NCBI GenBank assembly: GCA_008828725.1
Contig: MEHQ01000932.1
Location: forward strand, 384,671 to 448,670
Direction of reading: 5' to 3'
DNA from: Saccharina japonica
Lineage: Eukaryota; Sar; Phaeophyceae; Laminariales; Laminariaceae
Length of the DNA stretch: 64,000 nt
The notes beneath the pieces are model-generated. The model worked only from the letters and a program-made list of their open reading frames with translations. It was not told where the DNA came from and did not search any database. Shown in pieces: positions 54,119-63,388 of this stretch. Numbering within the stretch: position 1 is the stretch's first letter; each line of letters opens with the position of its first letter. The position numbers and the translations under genes were made by a program.

Positions 54119-56689
54119 ATCCGTAGAGACATGTTTACAGGTTGACACAGGTAGTACAGCAGCATGTAGAAAAGTACAGCAGCAATCCAGGCTATCTTTG
54201 CTTCTTGCTTCAAGTTCAGAAAATAAACTGAGCAGTCTAAACATGAATGGTTTTCAGTCCTGAAGTACTCTCGCTTCTGAATGCTGCGTGTTTCCTTTCT
54301 TGGGCAGCCTGTATTTTTGATCCTTTTTTGTCGCGTGTACATTCTTCATACAGACATCGTACTCTATCTACTTGTACCTGAACAATGCTGTATGTAGCTG
54401 CTGCTTGGGGGTGTCGTAAATGTCACTGCATGCGACGTACTCGTACTCGTAGATCTGTACATGCATATGGTTTTATACGTAGAATGTTCGAGTTTTTATT
54501 ATGACAGGATATCACAGGTGTCACGAACCCTATGCGCTTCAAGAAAACAGATGATTGAAACAGGTATCAAGAAATCCCACAGGCAGGCACGGTAGAAACC
54601 GAAACAACAGGCCGATGAGAATAGATGGTCGTATACTCTAGGTGGTGAAGGCGAGGAATGAGACGCTATCTATGCTATGTACAGCAGTGCAGAGAGCAAA
54701 CAAGATTATCCCCGCTTTGAATTCTTGATTCTACGTCACTGTGGCAATGTTTTAGTAGGTTTCCAAGTCTTGCGGAGGTTTTCTTGATACGGGTTACGGG
54801 GTTGTAGTTTTCGAGTTTCGATTTTCGTCTGCTACAAGGCTACCGCGACCGCTACAGTTTGAACCTCGGCATGAAACTAGGCTCATTCGAACGATCTTGT
54901 GTAGAACTATCAACAGTGTTGAAAGTACCTCAATGCGTGGGAGCATGTAGGATATATGTATCATCTGGCGGATTATGTTCTTGAAAAAAGCAGGTTGCAG
55001 TATATATGGATGACCCATCCCCGATGCAGAATGATACGTACGTTCCTCTCTCGTTGCGACGATAACAACACCAACACGCTGCAGCAACAACACAGCAACA
55101 ACAACCTGCCGTTGTACTCATACCAATCCCAACAAGCTCGTATGCGTATGCATGCTCGCTGTCGAGGTGGCGAGGAGGGACTCGGCCGGGGTTGTGCCAT
55201 GTTTTGGTTATTTTTGTTGGTAACCGCTGCTGCTTACTGCTTGCTGTACGTTGCTGTGAGTTCAACCGATTAAGTGATAAAGTCAAATTTACTGTGTACT
55301 AGGTGCCATGATAGGTCTACGTTACGTTTTTTTTTCAGGCACCAACATGTTTTTTCTGAAATCACACGTTTATTCTCCCCAGCAGACTATTAATATCGAG
55401 GACGTTGTGTGCATCCGCAAGACATTCATTTGATTTTGTTTATGTGGTTCAATCAAGTACGTAAGCGTTGTCTACTGTCAAGCTGGGGGGGTGTCTGTTT
55501 ATGTCTGTTTATAATGTTCAGACAGGATGATGAAAACGGAGTAACATGGACTACTACTGTTGAACCAGTTTTGTTTTTCTCAGGATGATTGTTGAACCAC
55601 ATGGACTACTACTGTTGAACCAGTTTTGTTTTTCTCAGGATGATTGTTGAACCAGTTTTGTTTTTTTGTGTAAGTACTTTTGTTGCGTGATAAATCACTA
55701 CAGGAATGTGCCTACGTTCATCATACAGGTTGAAAATGAGTTCGGGTTTGTTGGTTGATCTACATTTGTTGCATACTATGAGACGATCACAAGACAAGGG
55801 CTTTTGCAGGCAAATTGGTTTTAGCCTTTGTGATGGTGATTTTCTTTTAGGTTCTACAGGCTCTGCAAGATCGTTCTCACAGATGTTTCAGGGGTTGTGA
55901 TACAGCAAACTGGTTCTAGTTTTCAATTCTGTATGGGGAATAGAAGCCTTTCTATAGCTGCTCTTTGTCATGCCGAGAACTTACCGGAATTGGAAACATG
56001 GTTTAGAGATATTATCATAGGGAGTCAGGAACGGGGGAAGCTCGATAACAGCACATTGGAATTTTGAGGATTATAGAGAATACATTAATACTAAGCAATG
56101 GAAACAAAATAATATTTCAGATGTCAGTGGAGCTATACACGTCATGGGAATCACTACATATAGCGGAGCTACATACATCCGGGGAGCTACTATACCAATA
56201 CTTTCAAGGCTGCATAGGAATTTACAACCAATAGTTATACATTCATATATGTAGACCCTAAAACCTTTATCGAGTGTTACTGTATGAATGGATGTTGATA
56301 CCTCAATAGGTGTTTATAAAATCATAGATTCTGCTGTTCCAACTTCGTTGAAATAATGTGTAAAGGATGTACAACAATGACGGACATAGCTAATGCCCAC
56401 AATTAGATTGATGTGTCTTAGATACCTAGGGGATTCCACACGTTACTCTGTTAGTGAAGACTCGAGCTTTCGAAGGGTTGCATACATATATTTTTATTAT
56501 AAGTGGACAACTTTCAATAAATCAGGAAGGTAGATATACATGTACTCGAAACCTTTTCCCACCCACTTTATCCCGAGCCACTGTTTATGCCCGTTTGATG
56601 GAGACAACCCGGTGTTACTAGACTCTATCGATCCCCTGGACTCCACTCGTCTCCCTGGACTACATCGTTGGACACTATCTTCGCCTTGT
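54119..56689 (+). other. Long AT-rich leader of the Ty3-type element
   Basis: About 2.6 kb between the primer site and the first Gag-like frame, with no domain on either strand. A tandem duplication sits at 55547-55660. The length is unusual for a leader and suggests inserted or lost coding DNA. I see nothing else to name. Confidence 0.55.
55547..55660 (+). repeat. ~53-bp tandem duplication
   Basis: 'catggactactactgttgaa...ctcaggatgattgttgaacca' occurs twice in a row (from about 55547 and 55600), and the second half starts a third time. Confidence 0.9.
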
Positions 56690-56830
56690 ACGACACAGCG
56701 TCGTCGAGCCCGTCGTGTACTACACAGCTTCGTCGAGTACATCGGGTACAACACAGCGTCGTCGAGTCCGTCGTGTACTGCACAGCCTCGTCGAGTACAT
56801 CGGGTACAACACAGCGACGTCGAGTTCGTC
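56690..56830 (+). repeat. ~29-bp degenerate tandem repeat (cgtcgagtacatcgggtaca-type)
   Basis: About five units alternate between 'cgtcgag.ccgtcgtgtactac' and 'cgtcgagtacatcgggtacaa'. It precedes the Gag remnant. All frames give repetitive peptides. Confidence 0.8.
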
Positions 56831-56839
56831 TTGCTCTAC

Positions 56840-57593
56840 ACGACAGCAAAGCGAGAGGTTTCGTCAAAGGGAAACGGGCGGCGTCCCGGGGAGGGGGGGA
56901 GGAGTGATGGAAGAGAAGAACATAACAGGGTCACCAAACGGCCATGGCAGGAAGAGGGGGACCTTTTTGGGGACCTTTTGCTGGACCTTATCCGAGGCAA
57001 CAGGACCGGCAAATCCTGTAGGAGCGGGAGGCGGGTATAATCAGATGGCCCCTCCCCCTCTACCGTAGCCCTTTGGAGTCGGAGGACGATGGGGTCCATA
57101 GGTAGCCCCAAAAGGAGCACAACCGAATCCTACATCGCGGTGGGGACCTCCGATGGTGCCAAGGCCGCCACGTCAACAGCAGCCAGGGTTCGCTGGGCAA
57201 CAGCAGCCAAGGTTCGCTGGGCAACAGCAACCAGGGTTCGCTGGGCAACAGCAGCCAAGGTTCGCTGGCCAACAGCAGCCAGGATTCGCTGGTCAACAGC
57301 AGTCAGGGTTCACTGGTCAACAACAGCCAGGATTCATCGGACCAGCGGGAACTGAGGGGTGGCAGGCACCGTGGGGTGGTCAACCCATGATGCGGGGGTG
57401 GGGACCCCAGGGAGAACAACCACCCTTCCCACTAGGAACTGATGGATCGTGGATCGGACAGCTTAATCCGTTATACGACATAACCGGAGGGTTTTCGAAA
57501 GAAGCCCAACGCATGGTCGACCGCCTAGTCAAGGAAATGGGGGTAGAAGGACGGAAGAGCGCTTACGAGTCGGTGCTGCACCGGGAGTGGTGA
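56840..57593 (+). pseudogene. Truncated Gag remnant of the Ty3-type element
   Basis: The third frame reads GVMEEKNITGSPNGHGRKRGTFLGTFCWTLSEATGPANPVGAGGGYNQMAPPPLP and is then broken by TAG codons at 57066 and 57099. From about 57153 it continues RPPRQQQPGFAGQQQPRFAG..., seven units of eight residues, then WGPQGEQPPFPLGTDGSWIGQLNPLYDITGGFSKEAQRMVDRLVKEMG to a stop at 57591. There is no capsid-like core or zinc knuckle, so most of Gag is missing by deletion. Confidence 0.6.
57174..57341 (+). repeat. Seven 24-bp in-frame repeats in Gag (QQQPGFAG-type)
   Basis: Units start at 57174, 57198, 57222, 57246, 57270, 57294 and 57318. They encode QQQP(G/R)FAG with later units changing to SGFTG and PGFIG. 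All are multiples of three, so the frame is kept. Confidence 0.95.
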
Positions 57594-57633
57594 GGAGGCT
57601 CTCGAACACCCCAGCCGGCGACTTCCGATTGCG

Positions 57634-58671
57634 GTGCTGGTGGATACTGGGGCAGGTGTAGGAAACTACGTGTCACGGCAGTTCACCGAGTCCATTGAGG
57701 AAAGTGACGGTTGGGGCAAATCGCTGGTGAGTCCAACGGAAAAGGGCCTACTTACCGCAGCAAACCCAAAGAACAGCGCCATACCCCCGATGGAAGTGGT
57801 AAACTCGTGCTTGCTACCGCTGGTCTTTGCACCGGTCGACCAGATATTCCGTGTGAATTTCCGGGTGGTGAAAGGACTCCCGTACGCGATGGTGCTTGGA
57901 GCCGCGTTCATGACGGATCATCGAAGTATCATCAGTTTCGATGGTGAGGAGGGTTTCCGGCCGACATCATCCTCATCGTGGGTACCATTCGCCCCGAAAG
58001 AGGTCGGAGAAGCCGCAATAGGAGCGATATATGCCGAGTGGTATCACTTTTGCGCGGTGAAACCATCGAAACCAACTTCCGAGTGGGCTGCCAATTGTTC
58101 GACGGCTCGCAAGAAAGACGGGACTGTACGGGTTGTGCAGGATTTTCGAGGTACCAATGCACTGCTCAAGTCACAGAGTGGTGGACTCGGGGACCTGCAG
58201 CACATTATGGACGAGATGGAAGGGTCGAAGTATTTCTCCAGCATCGATTTGGCTTCAGGATTCTTACAGCTCGAGATCCATGAAGACGATCGACACCTGA
58301 CGGCGTTTCGAAACGCTGATGGGAAGCTGTACGAGTACGTTCGCTGCGGCTTCGGGTTGAAGACAGTGCCATCCGCGTTTGCCAACTACGTGGGAGGGCG
58401 ACTGTTGCCAGTCAAGGATAAAGGAATCAATAACTGGTTGGACGACATCGCCATCCCGTCGAAAACCTTGAAGATCATTGGGGGCTGCTTCGAGAAACGC
58501 TCGAATGTCTACGGCAAGGACGTCTTACCGTCAATCTCCAGAAATCGCGTTTCTGTCAGTCGGTCATGGAGTTCGTCGGCATGATCGTGGATAGGCTTGG
58601 TACAAGGCCGGCCCCGAGCAAGATTGATGCTATCACGCAGCTGTCAAGGCCGAACACGGTGGAGGAAGTGC
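57634..58671 (+). pseudogene. Aspartic protease and reverse transcriptase of the Ty3-type element
   Basis: LVDTGAGVGNYVS at residues 2-14 is the protease active site (DTG) and YAMVLGAAFM near 84-93 its C-terminal motif. RT follows: KKDGTVRVVQDFRGTN (160-175), FSSIDLASGFLQLEIHEDDRHLTAF (catalytic Asp 205), CGFGLKTVPSAFANYV and NWLDDIAIPS (two Asp at 270-271; the usual Tyr-x-Asp-Asp reads Trp-Leu-Asp-Asp). The frame shifts about 58515, and the third frame gives FCQSVMEFVGMIVDRLGTRPAPSKIDAITQLSRPNTVEEV, the RT end. It stops abruptly at about 58671. The beginning of the protease and the Gag junction are also lost. Confidence 0.85.
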
Positions 58672-58845
58672 AAGTACGCCATGTCGCGGTTACCGAACAA
58701 GAGCAACGTGATCGAGGATTTCGACAACTCTTTTCCAGGAGACGGGTCGTTGCCAAACGTTTACAAAGGGCCACAGGGGCCAGTGCTCGACGGCGTACAC
58801 CTCGAAACCGTAGGAGTGGAAGGTGTGGACGAAACTAGTACTTAA
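58672..58845 (+). pseudogene. RNase H C-terminal remnant and linker
   Basis: In the first frame, CKYAMSRLPNKSNVIEDFDNSF resembles the last segment of Ty3 RNase H (SRL-x-x-K-x-N-V-x-A-D-x-L-S-R). It directly abuts the RT tail VEEV, so ~0.7 kb of RT connection and RNase H core appears deleted at about 58672. A linker follows (GPVLDGVHLETVGVEGVDETST), ending in TAA at 58843. The same frame continues into the 1,065-codon ORF, so the stop probably interrupts one polyprotein. Confidence 0.55.
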
Positions 58846-58854
58846 AGTCTTGCA

Positions 58855-61800
58855 GTGCTGGCAGCCGTCGCATTCACACCCGCAGACCCATCTGAGGCAG
58901 ATACTCAACAGGCCGAGCTTGTTATTGCACCGGAGCTTCCAGTGGTGGTCATGCTCGACTGTGGGGGGGGAGGCAGCATCCTTGCATCGGAGGGATTGCT
59001 GACGGTCAGAGGAGCGGTAGACCAGGACTGGACAGCACTGGAATGCATCAGAGCAAACGGACTGGACAACGGTGCGAGGCTACTTAAGGTGACAACAGGG
59101 TCACAGGAATGCCTAAGCATGTTGAGAGAGGTGAAACCAGACGTGGTGGTCGGTGACACCTGCAGGAGGTTTGAAGGGGTACGAGAGAAGGAAGGAGTAT
59201 CCGGAGCGAGTAGCTTAGTCCAAGAAACCATAGCCTCAGACACGCGAGTTTTAATACTCGAATGTCTGAGCAACCTTCTGCGAACGACGGAATGGAACAA
59301 AGAGATTCTCCCTGCTTTGGAACGAGAGTCATACATCGTGGACAAGGCAGAGATATCGGCGAGCCAAGTAGGGATTCCGTGGAGGAGGAAACGGACATTC
59401 GTGGTAGGAATCAAGGGAGGCCTTGCCACGAAGGGGAAGTTAGCCGTTTGGAAGCGGAGGTTGGAGAAGGTAAAGCAACCAGTTCAGGAATTGGGGGAAT
59501 TTCTGGGACGAAGAGGCGCATACTTCCTGAAGAGAGGCATCGGAGAGCGAGCGGTTTATTCGTTCAGCGAACCCATCATCTCTTTGAACCGTGTTCACAT
59601 CATGGGGGAAAAGCCAACCGAAGGGTATGTCGCACACCCAGCGGATACGGCACGCCTTGAAGAAGCTGAAGAGTTGCACTTCAACGACTACGCCAAGATC
59701 ACCACAGGACAGGAACACTATGTGATCCCGCAGACGGTCAGCGAAAGCGCAGCGGCGAACGTCATCGCAGATTTCACGTCCCCTCCAATGCTACGAGCAG
59801 TGTTAGTTGAACTAGCTGTTCAAGGCTTACTGGGAAAACCGGTGCCAGAGGTCGTGGAACTGGAAGGATTGGCCTGCGTGGTGTTTGAGGATTACCTCGC
59901 AGCAGCAGAAACCTTAGGGGTGACGAGAGCGGTCACGAGGTCGCAGGCGAAGGCCACCCCCCAGGAACCGGAGGTTGTCTGGGAGGCAGAACCACCGTTA
60001 CCTGAGGAGGAGGAGATGGAGAATGCACCGACGCAGACAATCACTACTACTGAGCTACCAGTGGAAGTTGATCGCCCACGCAAACGCAAGGGGCAGAGAG
60101 AGCCCATCCCAAAACCGAAACGGCAACGAGATCCTTTGGAGGAACCACCGAAGGACACCAGCAGCCGTTCAAGCGGATCAGGGAAAGAGGCCAAGGAGTC
60201 CCAGCGGTCGGAGCCGCCCATGCTGGAAAAGGTGACAGCTATTCTCCAAGACACGCCACAGCTGATGCAGAGGCAGTGCGAAGATAGGGTACTTGGCAGG
60301 ATTCGGGAAGAACTCCAGGAAGTGGGAAACCGAGGAACAGGAGGTGGCGATTATGTGATGGATGACAATGGCCTCTTGTGGGTAGCACCTCTGGGAAAGG
60401 TCCCACGACTTGCAGTTCCCCAATCTCTCGTTCCAGGGATTATGGCGCTGGCGCACAGCACCTATGGGCATCCAGGGACGGCGAGAACTACAGCCTTGGT
60501 TAGTCGTCGGTATTGCTGGCCTACCCTCATCAGGGACGTGAGAGACTACGTCCTCTCGTGTGGGTGCAGGCGTCGCAAGCGATCAGCGAGTCAACGGGTT
60601 GCCATGCTACCGGCGAGGTTTCTGCGACCCGGGGAGGTACTCGAAGTCGACATCCAGGACATGGGGGTGAAGTCGGACGCAGGCAACAAAGTTCTACTGG
60701 TGGCAGTCGACAAAGCCAGCAAGTTCTTGTTCGCCTTCCCGCTCCCCACGAAAGAAGCACTCGGAGTAGCGAAGAAACTGCTTGAAGTGATGCTTACTTT
60801 TGGGCTACCGCTGTATGTTCGCAGTGATCCGGGATCCGAGTTCACGGCAGAGGTGATGCAACACTTATGCAAGTGGTTGAACGTGACCATCGCCTATGGG
60901 CCTGCCGACCATCCTCGTGCGCAGGGGACGGTGGAGAGACTGGGGGGGTGGCTACACGAAGCACTAGGAGAACTGTGCAAAACCTGGCCACGCAGATGGG
61001 ACGAGTACGTACAGCCGGCACTGTGGATCCATCGTACCACGCCGGACCTGCGCTTGCCGGGGAAGCCAACTCCCTTCCGTCTTTTCTTCGGTCGTGATGC
61101 GCGCACGCAACTTGATGCTACGCACCCCGAGATCGATGGTGGTGATTTCAGGGGCGGGATGCACAGTTACGTGGCCGACAAACGTCAAGCGTACAAGGAG
61201 GTACGGGATGTACGGGAGGCTCTATTGAAAAGACATGATGACAGGCAGAAAACTCGTGAGAGTCGGAATGCTGAAATCGGTCGAACCTCGGTAGGAACCC
61301 GTGTGGTTGTCGAAGACAAGGTACTGGTGAAGGAGGCGGAGTCTGTGATGGCAAGAGAGGGGATCCATCATAAACTAGCCCACGAGCACTGGACCGGACC
61401 TTGGGAGGTGACTGAAGTTGTCTTACCAGGACTCAGCTACATCGTCACGATGAATGGGCGAGGGATTCGCCGACGGAGGGCGTCAGCAGCGAACATCAAG
61501 ATGTTCCACTTACGTCCGGACAACCTCCGTCACGACTTCGAGGACGAGTTTGCTCACCTGGCATGGGGAGTTGACTTCGGACTTGCGGAGCCGTCGATTG
61601 TAGCGTCGCCTATGTATACCCTGATAGACAGAGAGGCTGTGATGGGTCAAGGCAACGCTTGGAAGTGGCGATACAAGGGGCGATTCGTGGATGGTTCAGA
61701 GTCGCAGTGGCTGTCCGAGGAAGAGACGCGAGACAGTTTCACCCCCTTACAGCTGGACGTTTTCCATGCACTGTGGGAGACATATCACGGAGCGGAGTGT

Positions 61801-62052
61801 CGGGCAAGGCCGTCTTCGATGCTAACACGGAAGGAAAGAGATGCAATCGACCGTGAACATGCGTTGAAACAACACCCCGTGGGGACCGTGATCTGGAGGG
61901 AATTCACCGACGCTGAAGGAAATAAGAAGCGTCACCTTTCGAAGATCTTCGACTACAAGTCACCGTACTGGCGGGTTCGGTACTCAGACGGAGATTGGGA
62001 GGAACTCAACGAACGTGAGATCCTGAAAGCTAGGAGAGCTGGAAATTCGTAA
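58855..62052 (+). CDS. Pol C-terminal polyprotein: C5-methyltransferase-like domain, integrase, C-terminal module
   Basis: The only long intact frame in the window, 1,065 codons. The first codon here is GTG after a TAA in frame, so the original start lies in the upstream polyprotein. Residues ~30-320 are a methyltransferase-like domain. ~340-470 is an acidic and then basic linker (PPLPEEEEMENA, PRKRKGQREPIPKPKRQRDP) that could hold nuclear import signals. ~530-575 is an HHCC finger. ~590-700 is a DD35E integrase core (Asp599, Asp658, Glu694), then the integrase C-terminal region to ~900. ~1015-1060 is VGTVIWREFTDAEG...YWRVRYSDGDWEELNEREI. It ends at a TAA in 62050-62052. Confidence 0.9.
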   Translation: MLAAVAFTPADPSEADTQQAELVIAPELPVVVMLDCGGGGSILASEGLLTVRGAVDQDWTALECIRANGLDNGARLLKVTTGSQECLSMLREVKPDVVVGDTCRRFEGVREKEGVSGASSLVQETIASDTRVLILECLSNLLRTTEWNKEILPALERESYIVDKAEISASQVGIPWRRKRTFVVGIKGGLATKGKLAVWKRRLEKVKQPVQELGEFLGRRGAYFLKRGIGERAVYSFSEPIISLNRVHIMGEKPTEGYVAHPADTARLEEAEELHFNDYAKITTGQEHYVIPQTVSESAAANVIADFTSPPMLRAVLVELAVQGLLGKPVPEVVELEGLACVVFEDYLAAAETLGVTRAVTRSQAKATPQEPEVVWEAEPPLPEEEEMENAPTQTITTTELPVEVDRPRKRKGQREPIPKPKRQRDPLEEPPKDTSSRSSGSGKEAKESQRSEPPMLEKVTAILQDTPQLMQRQCEDRVLGRIREELQEVGNRGTGGGDYVMDDNGLLWVAPLGKVPRLAVPQSLVPGIMALAHSTYGHPGTARTTALVSRRYCWPTLIRDVRDYVLSCGCRRRKRSASQRVAMLPARFLRPGEVLEVDIQDMGVKSDAGNKVLLVAVDKASKFLFAFPLPTKEALGVAKKLLEVMLTFGLPLYVRSDPGSEFTAEVMQHLCKWLNVTIAYGPADHPRAQGTVERLGGWLHEALGELCKTWPRRWDEYVQPALWIHRTTPDLRLPGKPTPFRLFFGRDARTQLDATHPEIDGGDFRGGMHSYVADKRQAYKEVRDVREALLKRHDDRQKTRESRNAEIGRTSVGTRVVVEDKVLVKEAESVMAREGIHHKLAHEHWTGPWEVTEVVLPGLSYIVTMNGRGIRRRRASAANIKMFHLRPDNLRHDFEDEFAHLAWGVDFGLAEPSIVASPMYTLIDREAVMGQGNAWKWRYKGRFVDGSESQWLSEEETRDSFTPLQLDVFHALWETYHGAECRARPSSMLTRKERDAIDREHALKQHPVGTVIWREFTDAEGNKKRHLSKIFDYKSPYWRVRYSDGDWEELNEREILKARRAGNS
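58942..59814 (+). other. C5-cytosine DNA methyltransferase-like domain (within the ORF at 58855)
   Basis: Motif order in residues: I, MLDCGGGGSILASEG (33-47), the SAM-binding loop; II, GAVDQDWTALECIRANG (53-69); DVVVGDTCRRFEGV (96-109), the place of the P-C-Q loop, with Cys103 as the candidate nucleophile; VLILECLSNLL (132-142), the place of E-N-V, with Glu136; ASQVGIPWRRKRTFVVG (169-185), motif VIII with R-x-R; ANVIADFTSPPMLRAVL (301-317), like motif X. Spacing fits Dcm/DNMT enzymes. Pro to Thr before the Cys, and ENV to ECL, are non-standard, so activity is uncertain. The target-recognition region between VIII and X is short. Confidence 0.75.
60350..61200 (+). other. Integrase zinc finger and DD35E catalytic core (within the ORF at 58855)
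   Basis: ALAHSTYGHPG (His534, His539) and YVLSCGCRRRK (Cys569, Cys571) form an HHCC finger, though the cysteines are separated by one residue instead of two. The core has VLEVDIQDMG (Asp599), FGLPLYVRSDPGSEFTAEVM (Asp658) and HPRAQGTVERLGGWL (Glu694), with 35 residues between the last two. WDEYVQPALWIHRTTPDLRLPGKPTPFRLFFGRDARTQLD follows, typical of Ty3 integrases. All three acidic residues are intact, so this domain could still be functional if the protein were made. Confidence 0.9.
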
Positions 62053-62455
62053 TCCGGTTCCCTGTAAACGCGAGGAAGTGAAGTGGAGTTCGATGGAGAA
62101 CGGGAGAAGACGTTAGCCAAAGATCGAGCCGAAGATCGACTGGCGAGCAGGATCAAGACCTCGGCCTACCCGTGTTAACGGGGAAAGCCGGGGAGTAGTT
62201 GGATAAGAGGCTTTCAGCTGGTGCGCTTGATGGGAAATTCTAGCAAGTCCAGCAGTACCGATCTGGGACCCAACGCGGAAAAACGCAAGGCCCAGGGTCC
62301 CTACCCCCGGGGTGACGCCTTTCCAATAAAATGGTAGACGCCACTCATTCGAGCCTCACGGTAATCGAAACACGATTAAGTGTGGGAAAAGGCCCTCACT
62401 CTTACTCCAGTGTGTCCGCAGCCCGGTTAGCACGGTATTCTCAGGAAACCGTGCT
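62053..62455 (+). other. 3' untranslated part of the Ty3-type element
   Basis: About 0.4 kb between the last stop and the polypurine tract. No frame of note. It ends in 'gtattctcaggaaaccgtgct'. Confidence 0.5.
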
Positions 62456-62462
62456 GGGGGGG
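62456..62462 (+). promoter_or_regulatory. Polypurine tract before the 3' LTR
   Basis: A run of seven G, plus the preceding purine-poor 'gtgct', sits directly against the TGTTGCGG of the 3' LTR, where plus-strand priming starts in LTR elements. Confidence 0.6.
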
Positions 62463-62924
62463 TGTTGCGGCGGAATAGGCATACGTAACGTAAAATACGT
62501 ACGTAGCGGACGCTTTCTAGATATGCAACTCCCTGCATTAGTCAAAGGAAGCGCCGCCTTGGTCAGACCAAAAACCAAAAACACACAAAACTAATCCCGA
62601 GGGAAAAAGGAAGAGAACTTGAACGTGATTGAGCTTGAGTGATTGAGAAGCGAGACTGAGTACTGCGAGCGTAGCAGTAAGGCATTGTTGAAGGTTTGAT
62701 ACGGAGACTTGTTGTGTAGCACAAGAGGATCGGAGAGGAGTACTTGAGACAAGACCGGCAAGTCCTTGAGAGAAGACTGATCTGTGCAGGAAACTGCTGT
62801 GGCAAGAGACCGAGGCTTGCATACTCTACGGAAGGAGACGAACTACGAAGCGGTGAGAGACTAGGGACAGGTGGATAGAAGACCAGGACGCGTGCGTATG
62901 AAACGTCTCGAATCCTTCGTTACA
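62463..62924 (+). repeat. 3' LTR of the Ty3-type element
   Basis: 462 bp, TGTTGCGG...TTACA, followed by ggtg, the second copy of the target duplication. Most differences from the 5' LTR cluster near 62505-62560. Confidence 0.92.
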
Positions 62925-63224
62925 GGTGCTCTTCTTATCAGATTATTGACGAGAAGAAGACGAAGTTCAGTTTTCTTATAAAACGCATGCATTCACGGTT
63001 CACGTGAGCTTCGAAGTCACGACCAAAACAGCCAAAATTCTACCGTCGTATGATTAGTCGGTTGGGATACATACTGGTAAAATATTAGAAGATTATCTAT
63101 CCAAACTGTAAGCATTATATTATACCAGGTAAAATATAACAACTAGCATGCTGTGCTCTGAGGTGGCAATAAAAAAAGGAAAAGTACTTGATTGGGCCTC
63201 GACGCCAAAACGATGTTTCTCGGC

Positions 63225-63388
63225 CGCATTTATAACCCATCCATTCATAACTGAAAAATGTCCTACACTAATTCCAAGTAGTTTGTCCCCAAATTCGTGG
63301 GACCAGTTCTTAACCCATTCATAACTGAAAAAAATATCCCCACACCAAGTCCAAGTAGTGTGTCCCAAATACGTGGGACCACTTCTTA
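63225..63388 (+). repeat. ~82-bp tandem duplication
   Basis: 'taacccat.cattcataactgaaaaa' followed by 'ccaagtagt.tgtcccaaatacgtgggacca.ttctt' occurs twice in a row with several substitutions and small indels. Confidence 0.85.

Larger units (their letters stand above)
53634..62924 (+). mobile_element. Ty3/gypsy-type LTR retrotransposon carrying a cytosine-methyltransferase-like domain
   Basis: A 9,291-bp element with LTRs 53634-54100 and 62463-62924, both beginning TGTTGCGGCGG and ending TTACA. The tetramer ggtg flanks both ends (53630-53633 and 62925-62928), a target duplication. A primer site lies at 54101 and a G7 polypurine tract ends at 62462. Order on the plus strand: ~2.6-kb leader, truncated Gag, protease, RT, remnant of RNase H, methyltransferase-like domain, integrase, C-terminal module. 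Integrase after RT puts it in the Ty3 order. Gag and the RT/RNase H junction are damaged, so this copy could move only in trans, if at all. Confidence 0.92.

Noticed and set aside
57060..57296. Repeated PSEPWLLL frame on the minus strand
   Set aside because: Shadow of the 24-bp Gag repeats read on the other strand.
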